Source: Clostridia bacterium (GTDB lineage: Bacteria; Bacillota; Clostridia; Oscillospirales; CAG-272). From it: a stretch of DNA of 6,940 nucleotides. Each line of letters begins with the position of its first letter. Position 1 is the first letter of the stretch. The DNA lies in the NCBI GenBank assembly GCA_017612495.1, contig JAGAFQ010000060.1:1-6940 (forward strand), in the 5' to 3' direction. Both the position numbers and the translations under genes were made by a program. A model generated the notes under the pieces. That model was not told where the DNA came from. It made no database searches and was given only the letters and a program-made list of their open reading frames with translations. Positions 1 to 4,069 of this stretch are shown piece by piece.

Positions 1-219
1 ATAGGGGTTGCAGGCTCCAACCGCATAGCCAGCGCCGCGATGCTCAACGGTCTGATAATAAGCGGTTATGAAATGGAGATGCAGCAGGCTGCGGAAGCGG
101 TAAGGGATGCCGTGCGTGAAGATGAGAATATGATGCAGGCAGAGGTCGCTGCACGCCAGATGATAGCCAAGAATGATATAAAAGAAGCTCACCTTTCGGT
201 GCGCTTCTTTTATTTATAA
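1..219 (+). CDS. 3' end of an unidentified protein-coding gene (truncated by window edge)
   Basis: Frame 1 is open from the first base to a TAA at 217-219, giving the last 72 residues of a protein whose start lies outside the window. The other two plus frames hit stops within the first 75 bases. The composition looks like real protein: a Gly/Ala-rich stretch (GSNRIASAAMLNGL), then an amphipathic, Glu/Ala/Arg-rich helix (AAEAVRDAVRED), then a likely helical end. I do not recognise the family. The last dozen codons (from IKEAH to the stop) lie inside the hairpin at 178-213, so the tail sequence is constrained by the terminator and probably adds nothing to function. The end overlaps the convergent minus-strand gene by 10 bp. 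That it is coding is moderately likely; a chance open frame of this length cannot be excluded. Confidence 0.5.
   Translation: MGVAGSNRIASAAMLNGLIISGYEMEMQQAAEAVRDAVREDENMMQAEVAARQMIAKNDIKEAHLSVRFFYL
178..213. terminator. Bidirectional intrinsic terminator between convergent genes
   Basis: Inverted repeat: 178-188 pairs with 203-213 (core AAAGAAGC / GCTTCTTT). A T-C mismatch (189/202) follows, then CACC (190-193) pairs with GGTG (198-201) around a TTTC loop. The outer A/T pairs supply a T-rich 3' flank in either direction (CTTCTTTTATTT on plus, CTTCTTTTATAT on minus). It lies exactly where the convergent genes end, and both stop codons (217-219 plus, 210-212 minus) are within or just beyond the stem. 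Confidence 0.8.
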
Positions 220-1511
220 TATGTAACGGCTTTTGAATATGCACAGTTTATATCCTGCTTCAAATCGGGGTCGGAAATTATATAGGCATAGCCGTAAAGA
301 GCGCTGCCGAAGTAATTGCTCTTACATCGTGAAATACCGATCTGTGCCGAGATCTCATCGTTTTTGAAATCGTTATATTTATATGCCGCCTGCGAAACAT
401 AGAGCTTTACGTCTGTATTTTCCGTCGCCGTGTTCCACCACGATAAAAGCTCCTCATAGGGACAATTTGAATTTTCTCTGTCCCAATAGAGCTGCGGCAT
501 CAAGAAATCGACCGTTCCCTCTTTTATCCACGCAAGAGCATCACAAAAGATCGTGTCGTATGCCTCCATACCGTTTGTTTTGCTGCCGTTTATATCGGAT
601 GAAATATTCTTCCATACGCCAAACGGAGATACGCCGAATTCACATTCGGCATCGACATTTTTCAAAGCGTGATAACATTCCGAGATCAGACTGTTTACGT
701 TATTTCTTCGCCAGGTATAAAGATCTTCTCCGTTTGAAAATTTCAAATACGTTTCTTCATCGTCAAATTCTATCGGAGTACCGGTCGGGTCATATTTGGG
801 ATACGGATAGAAATAGTCGTCGAAAACGATGCCGTCAACGTCGTAATTTTGCGCGACCTCGCAAACTCCCGAGGCTATCAGCTGTCGCACGTTTTCATCG
901 CCGGCATCGTAATAATACATACCGTCGGCGTACTTTGTGACCCTGTATTTGCCCGAAAGCGCGGGATTGTCGGCAGAAAGAGATGAAAGTCCGTCATCGC
1001 CGTAATACGTCACTCTGAGCGGATTTATCCACCCATAGACCTCAATATTTTTTGAGTGCGCCGCGTTGACAAGATAGTCGAGCACGTCAAGCGGCGGAAC
1101 GTCGCCCTGATTTTTTACCAAAAACGAAGACGCAGGAAAGATGTGTGAATTATAGAGCGCATCGGAAGCGGGTCTTATCTGAAAGAAGATGGCGTTGAAG
1201 CCGAGAGACACGGAATTTGAAACGATCATATCTATTTCTTTTTTCAGTTCATCCGCACCAAGAGTATTCTTTGAGGGAAAATTTATATTGCCCACGGTCG
1301 CTATCCACACGGCGCGCATCTCGGGAGAAAACTCAAATTCGTCGATCGCCGCATCGTTTATTTCGGCAATATCCGCCATTGCCTGCAAGTGCGGATTTTG
1401 CAACGGCTCGCAGTCTTTGCGCCCGAATAAAAGCAAGAGCGATAAGCCGATGAGCGCAAGCGATAAGAACACGGCGCAAAACGGCAGCAAATGTTGTTTA
1501 ATGTAGATCAT
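210..1511 (-). CDS. Membrane-anchored glycosyl-hydrolase-like 10 (GHL10/DUF187) protein
   Basis: A 433-residue protein. Residues about 9-29 form one strong hydrophobic segment followed by RK, with no lipobox cysteine in place, so it is probably an uncleaved signal anchor or Sec signal that puts the domain outside the cell. The rest is a TIM-barrel-like GHL10 domain. It begins with EMRAVWIATVGNINFPS (64-80), then LGFNAIFFQIRPASDALY (103-120), VYGWINPLRV (158-167), DGIVFDDYFYPYP (226-238, with the paired acidic residues typical of the family), FGVSPFGVW (292-300), VDFLMPQLYWD (334-344) and a late YVSQAAYK strand. Characterised relatives (E. coli DigH/YddW) cleave peptidoglycan glycan strands lacking stem peptides; B. 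subtilis YngK is another relative. This copy is the single domain without C-terminal extras. I start at the ATG at 1511 because GGAG sits 6 nt upstream; an in-frame ATG at 1538 has no comparable site and lies between promoter and start. It is the same strand as sigE and 73 bp downstream of it, but has its own promoter. Confidence 0.88.
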   Translation of the reverse strand: MIYIKQHLLPFCAVFLSLALIGLSLLLLFGRKDCEPLQNPHLQAMADIAEINDAAIDEFEFSPEMRAVWIATVGNINFPSKNTLGADELKKEIDMIVSNSVSLGFNAIFFQIRPASDALYNSHIFPASSFLVKNQGDVPPLDVLDYLVNAAHSKNIEVYGWINPLRVTYYGDDGLSSLSADNPALSGKYRVTKYADGMYYYDAGDENVRQLIASGVCEVAQNYDVDGIVFDDYFYPYPKYDPTGTPIEFDDEETYLKFSNGEDLYTWRRNNVNSLISECYHALKNVDAECEFGVSPFGVWKNISSDINGSKTNGMEAYDTIFCDALAWIKEGTVDFLMPQLYWDRENSNCPYEELLSWWNTATENTDVKLYVSQAAYKYNDFKNDEISAQIGISRCKSNYFGSALYGYAYIISDPDLKQDINCAYSKAVTYYK

Positions 1512-1552
1512 AAAATGCTCCGATACACGATATCCCATAAAATACCGCTATC

Positions 1553-1581
1553 ATTTTATCATTATTTTACAGCACTTGCAA
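1553..1581 (-). promoter_or_regulatory. Sigma-A-type promoter for the GHL10 gene
   Basis: On the minus strand TTGCAA (1576-1581, 4/6 to the -35 consensus) is followed by exactly 17 bp and TAAAAT (1553-1558, 5/6 to the -10 consensus). This predicts a start near 1546 and a leader of about 35 nt carrying the GGAG site. It lies in the gap after the sigE stop, so the GHL10 gene can be transcribed independently of the spoIIG operon. I find no obvious hairpin terminator between sigE and this promoter, so read-through from sigE is also possible. Confidence 0.6.
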
Positions 1582-1584
1582 CTG

Positions 1585-2301
1585 TTATATTCTTGCCCGG
1601 ATGTCATTTTTTAACTCTTCGATTATTTTCTTTTCGAGTCTTGAAATATAGGATTGAGATATGCCGAGCATATCCGCCACCTCTTTTTGCGTATATTCCC
1701 TTTTGCCGCAAAGTCCGAAACGCAATATCACGATCTCCCTCTCGCGGCTCGAAAGTGAATTCACCGCATCAAGCAGAATCTTTCTTTCTTCGTCGTTTTC
1801 TATCTCCTTGCCGACCTCATCGGCATCGCTTCCGATAACGTCGGAAAGCAGAAGTTCGTTTCCGTCCCAATCGGTGCTTAGCGGCTCGTCGATCGACATT
1901 TCAAGCTTTTGCGATGCCGTTTTGCGAATGAACATCAGAATTTCATTTTCGATGCAGCGCGAAGCGTAGGTCGCAAGCTTTATGTTTTTATCGGGGCAAA
2001 AAGTGTTTATCGCTTTTATAAGACCTATCGTGCCGATGGAGATGAGATCTTCGATGCCGATGCCCGTGTTTTCAAATTTTTTTGCTATGAATACGACGAG
2101 GCGCAGATTGTGTTCGATGATCAGATCTTTCGACGCCTTACTCTCTTTCACCGTGCGCAGTGCCTCTGCCTCGGTTTTAGCGTCAAGAGGCGGAGGCAAG
2201 GTATCGCATCCGCCTATGTAGTCAATGGAATAAGGCGCGATCAATTTTAAGATATAGTTTTTTATTATCTCGATCATGCTTAATTTGATTTTCTTTTTCA
2301 T
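1585..2301 (-). CDS. sigE: RNA polymerase sporulation sigma factor SigE, pro-form
   Basis: A 238-residue sigma-70 family protein, almost exactly the length of B. subtilis pro-sigma-E (239). It directs early mother-cell transcription after asymmetric division. Residues 1-27 are a basic/hydrophobic amphipathic pro-sequence (MKKKIKLSMIEII...) that tethers the inactive form to membrane. The family signature DYIGG...LPPPL (27-39) follows. Region 2 spans about 60-130 (NLRLVVFIAKKFENTG, IEDLISIGTIGLIKAINTF, KLATYASRCIENEILMFIR), then the sigma-E hallmark DEPL-DWDGNELLLSDV (138-155). Region 4 has the helix-turn-helix YTQKEVADMLGISQSYISRL (203-222). I use the ATG at 2301 because it gives the MKK(K/L)-type N terminus and has GGTGA just upstream. 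A GTG at 2319 overlapping the spoIIGA stop (GTGA) would add six residues and is less likely. It lies 14 bp after spoIIGA, so the two should be cotranscribed. Confidence 0.96.
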   Translation of the reverse strand: MKKKIKLSMIEIIKNYILKLIAPYSIDYIGGCDTLPPPLDAKTEAEALRTVKESKASKDLIIEHNLRLVVFIAKKFENTGIGIEDLISIGTIGLIKAINTFCPDKNIKLATYASRCIENEILMFIRKTASQKLEMSIDEPLSTDWDGNELLLSDVIGSDADEVGKEIENDEERKILLDAVNSLSSREREIVILRFGLCGKREYTQKEVADMLGISQSYISRLEKKIIEELKNDIRARI

Positions 2302-2315
2302 ATTTTCACCGTACC

Positions 2316-3191
2316 TCACATAATTACTCCCGGCAAAATGCCGTCGCAGTCGGAATTTATCTTCATATCATCCGAAACGGGCACGATCAAGGCGTCAACG
2401 GGCGCCGTATCGACGATCACCGAATCGGGACAAATACCCGGGAGTATCGCCTTGTCTATGACTGTTTTTGCGGGTATCAGCCGTATGCGCTTTTGAAGAT
2501 GTTCGGGAAGATCGCATATTTTTTCTTCGTCCAAAAGCTTCGCGTTTTCATATCCGATAAGCTCGCAAAGCTTTTGAAATTTCACTATGATGACGGGAGT
2601 GCCCGTAAAGGGATCTCGCAGTAAATTTCCGCTGTCGAAAAAGCAATCCAAAAAAACTCTCTTATTCTGAAAAGCGACCGTCACCTTAGCGCGCTTTTTC
2701 GGCTTTTCTCTTCTCAAAAGCAACAAAAGCAGTATGCAAAAAACTACCGAAATAATGACGAATGCAATAACGTTCTTTTGGCTGCCCCATCTTAAAGCAA
2801 GTGTATAAGCCGAAAATACGATGCCGCCCAAAAGCAAAGAGATGACGTAATAGATCGCCGATAGAAGAAAGGTCTTTTTGAGCGACTTTTCATAAAATGC
2901 GATCAAGGTGCAAAGAAAGCAGGCGGCGATATCGGATAAAAGCCAAAGAGGTCCCCAAAAATCGAAGATGCCCCGCAAAACACCGTATAAGGCTGCAAAG
3001 AGTGCGGCTGTCAGCAGTCTAAACGTTTTCGGCCGCAAAAAGCGCAGCTTTGCGCACAGATACAGCGCCAGAAAATCCATGGCGAAATTTACAAAGAAAA
3101 GTATATCGACGTATACGGTTTCCGTTTTGACCAACTCCCGTTTTTCGCTTACAAAAAAATTATAGCAGACGGTCAAAGAAAATAATGTCAT
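2316..3191 (-). CDS. spoIIGA: Sigma-E processing peptidase SpoIIGA (start uncertain)
   Basis: Membrane-embedded aspartic protease that removes the pro-sequence from SigE, encoded directly downstream. In the longest frame (291 residues) five hydrophobic segments lie at about 28-47, 56-75, 82-99, 107-129 and 140-159. A basic linker (RREKPKKRAK) and a soluble C-terminal domain follow. That domain carries FDSGNLLRDPFTGTPVIIV (185-203), with the catalytic Asp in DSGN, and the conserved RLIPAKTV strand (237-244). The order and length fit B. subtilis SpoIIGA (about 309 residues). The start is unresolved. Family similarity begins only at VYVDILFFVNF (27-37), and the first 20 codons look non-coding and overlap a good -10 element (3159-3164). 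The ATG at 3191 has no Shine-Dalgarno. A TTG at 3134 gives a family-like N terminus (272 residues) but abuts its GGGAG motif. I list the outermost ATG; the true start is probably nearer 3134. Confidence 0.93.
   Translation of the reverse strand: MTLFSLTVCYNFFVSEKRELVKTETVYVDILFFVNFAMDFLALYLCAKLRFLRPKTFRLLTAALFAALYGVLRGIFDFWGPLWLLSDIAACFLCTLIAFYEKSLKKTFLLSAIYYVISLLLGGIVFSAYTLALRWGSQKNVIAFVIISVVFCILLLLLLRREKPKKRAKVTVAFQNKRVFLDCFFDSGNLLRDPFTGTPVIIVKFQKLCELIGYENAKLLDEEKICDLPEHLQKRIRLIPAKTVIDKAILPGICPDSVIVDTAPVDALIVPVSDDMKINSDCDGILPGVIM
3159..3191 (-). promoter_or_regulatory. Candidate spoIIG promoter: extended -10, long spacer, possible Spo0A boxes
   Basis: The minus strand carries a perfect extended -10, TGC-TATAAT (TATAAT at 3159-3164, TG at 3166-3167). 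The best upstream -35 match is ATGACA (3186-3191, 5/6), with a 21-bp spacer in place of 17. A second -35-like TTGACC (3171-3176) is far too close to serve. The B. subtilis spoIIG promoter is known for a 22-bp spacer and for Spo0A activation. Weak matches to the Spo0A box (TGTCGAA-type) occur on the plus strand at GGTCAAA (3171-3177) and TGTCATA (3186-3192), with a further GGTCAGC at 3196-3202 ten bp beyond the latter. The -10 is well supported; the boxes are speculative. Confidence 0.5.
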
Positions 3192-3210
3192 AATCGGTCA
3201 GCGAAAAAAT

Positions 3211-3240
3211 AAAAAGACAAAGCCGAAACTTTGTCTTTTT
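3211..3240. terminator. Intrinsic terminator after the NERD gene, insulating the spoIIG operon
   Basis: A perfect 12-bp stem (AAAAAGACAAAG at 3211-3222 with CTTTGTCTTTTT at 3229-3240) closes a 6-nt loop. Read on the minus strand, the 3' arm runs into TTTTTATTTTTT, a strong U-tract 18 bp beyond the NERD-gene stop. It should stop transcription before the spoIIGA promoter. Confidence 0.9.
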
Positions 3241-3257
3241 TGTAATATCCGTAATTT

Positions 3258-3923
3258 TCAGTGCATACGCTTTATGTCTTGAAGATGCTTCTTTTGCACC
3301 CTCTTCGACTTTTCGGCATATTCGCCGAGCAAAAGTTTGATATTGCGTCTGTCGATAATGCTCAAAACGCGGTCGGATTCTATTGAAGAGAGCCGCGATG
3401 CCATCGTCTTCTGCGAGCAGACCTCACGCACCTTTTTTGCAAAGGCGACGTTCTTTGACGTGAACACGACAAGATTGTAAACGGGGACGTCTATTATCCC
3501 CTCTTTGCGAAGAATATCGCTGACGACGCGGACGTGGACGGCGTTTTGCAAAACGGGATTTTGAAATTTTACGACCTTGTCGCCGTAATGCTGTATCCAT
3601 ATACTTTCACTGCGGTTATCTATCTTGCCGTTATGTGATTTGACCTCGACAACGACGATTCCGCCGCCGGTTATGACGATATCGTCAACCTCGGCGTAAC
3701 GTCCCAAAGGGTCGTTTATGTAAGGCAGATATACACCCGATAATACGCGGCATTTGCCGAAACGGGTGATGAGCGCATGCCTTATATTCCTTTCGCTCTC
3801 ATCGCCGTAGAGGAGTTGTCTTGACGATTTTACACGCGAAACGAATTTATATACATAATAAGCGATAGCCGATATGACCGCGCAAATCGCCAAAATAAGC
3901 AGAATTATCAAAAAAACTTCCAT
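3258..3923 (-). CDS. Membrane-anchored NERD-domain protein (nuclease-related domain)
   Basis: A 221-residue protein with one N-terminal transmembrane helix (about 4-27, very Ile/Leu/Ala-rich) followed by a cytoplasmic NERD domain (about 37-155). Features matching NERD and the wider PD-(D/E)XK nuclease fold are the GDESERNIRHAL helix (40-51, with the early Glu), EVDDIVITGGGIVVVEVK (78-95, with Asp80, Glu93 and Lys95 as likely active-site residues), NGKI plus a Trp109 strand, and the QNPVLQNAVHV helix (121-131). A basic C-terminal tail (from about 204) follows. NERD proteins are presumed DNA-processing enzymes but few have been tested, so substrate and role are unknown here. I start at the ATG at 3923, which has GGAG 7 nt upstream. 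The frame is open to 4010, but that extension contains the gene's own promoter. It is monocistronic, between its promoter and the 3211-3240 hairpin. Confidence 0.85.
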   Translation of the reverse strand: MEVFLIILLILAICAVISAIAYYVYKFVSRVKSSRQLLYGDESERNIRHALITRFGKCRVLSGVYLPYINDPLGRYAEVDDIVITGGGIVVVEVKSHNGKIDNRSESIWIQHYGDKVVKFQNPVLQNAVHVRVVSDILRKEGIIDVPVYNLVVFTSKNVAFAKKVREVCSQKTMASRLSSIESDRVLSIIDRRNIKLLLGEYAEKSKRVQKKHLQDIKRMH

Positions 3924-3954
3924 GGCATATCTCCAACGTGTTTTTACATAAAAC

Positions 3955-3983
3955 ATTTTATCATAGACCGTCATTTTTTGCAA
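3955..3983 (-). promoter_or_regulatory. Sigma-A-type promoter for the NERD gene
   Basis: On the minus strand TTGCAA (3978-3983), a 17-bp spacer and TAAAAT (3955-3960) predict a start near 3948 and a short leader ending in GGAG. Both hexamers, the spacer length and the flanking ATGATAAAATG are identical to the promoter of the GHL10 gene at 1553-1581. It fixes the NERD start codon downstream, at 3923. Confidence 0.65.
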
Positions 3984-4003
3984 TGGAAAATTGTATATGA
4001 TAT

Positions 4004-4032
4004 TTGACATTTTCGCGTTGATATTATATAAT
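4004..4032 (+). promoter_or_regulatory. Perfect-consensus sigma-A promoter for the GpsA-SpoU gene
   Basis: TTGACA (4004-4009), exactly 17 bp, then TATAAT (4027-4032): 12 of 12 consensus positions at the optimal spacing. Predicted start is near 4039, giving a leader of about 30 nt. The -35 lies 20 bp from the -35 of the divergent NERD promoter, so the two could compete for polymerase or share an operator in the AT-rich stretch 3984-4003. Confidence 0.85.
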
Positions 4033-4056
4033 TATTTGGTCATATTCATCGATCTC

Positions 4057-4061
4057 GGAGG
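4057..4061 (+). promoter_or_regulatory. Ribosome binding site that fixes a TTG start
   Basis: GGAGG (in CTCGGAGGAAAG) is followed by 8 nt and TTG at 4070-4072. No ATG or GTG is available near this site in the frame, and the protein from TTG begins MNITIIGCGRWG, exactly where the GpsA dinucleotide-binding motif should begin. Confidence 0.85.
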
Positions 4062-4069
4062 AAAGAATT

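Noticed and set aside
1..60. Possible protein-tyrosine/dual-specificity phosphatase loop (AGSNR resembles the end of the C-x5-R active-site loop)
   Set aside because: The position that must be the catalytic Cys is Gly in the sequence (IGVAGSNR), and no other phosphatase motif is visible in the 72 residues available.
44..244. Minus-strand 66-codon open frame at the left edge
   Set aside because: Low-complexity, His/Pro/Leu/Ser-rich product with no domain; it lies antisense to the better plus-strand frame and spans the terminator.
383..940. Long plus-strand open frame opposite the GHL10 gene, and similar antisense frames opposite sigE, spoIIGA and the fusion gene
   Set aside because: Arg/Ser/Pro-rich translations with no recognisable domains or ribosome sites; they are shadows of well-supported genes on the other strand.
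1512..1584. Sigma-E, sigma-F or sigma-G promoter in front of the GHL10 gene
   Set aside because: I found no convincing CATACA-type or GGnnAnA-type -10 with a partner -35; the sigma-A-type match is clearly better.
3924..4010. N-terminal extension of the NERD protein to the ATG at 4010
   Set aside because: The extension covers the gene's own -10 and -35 and has no ribosome site at its start, whereas the ATG at 3923 has GGAG at good spacing.
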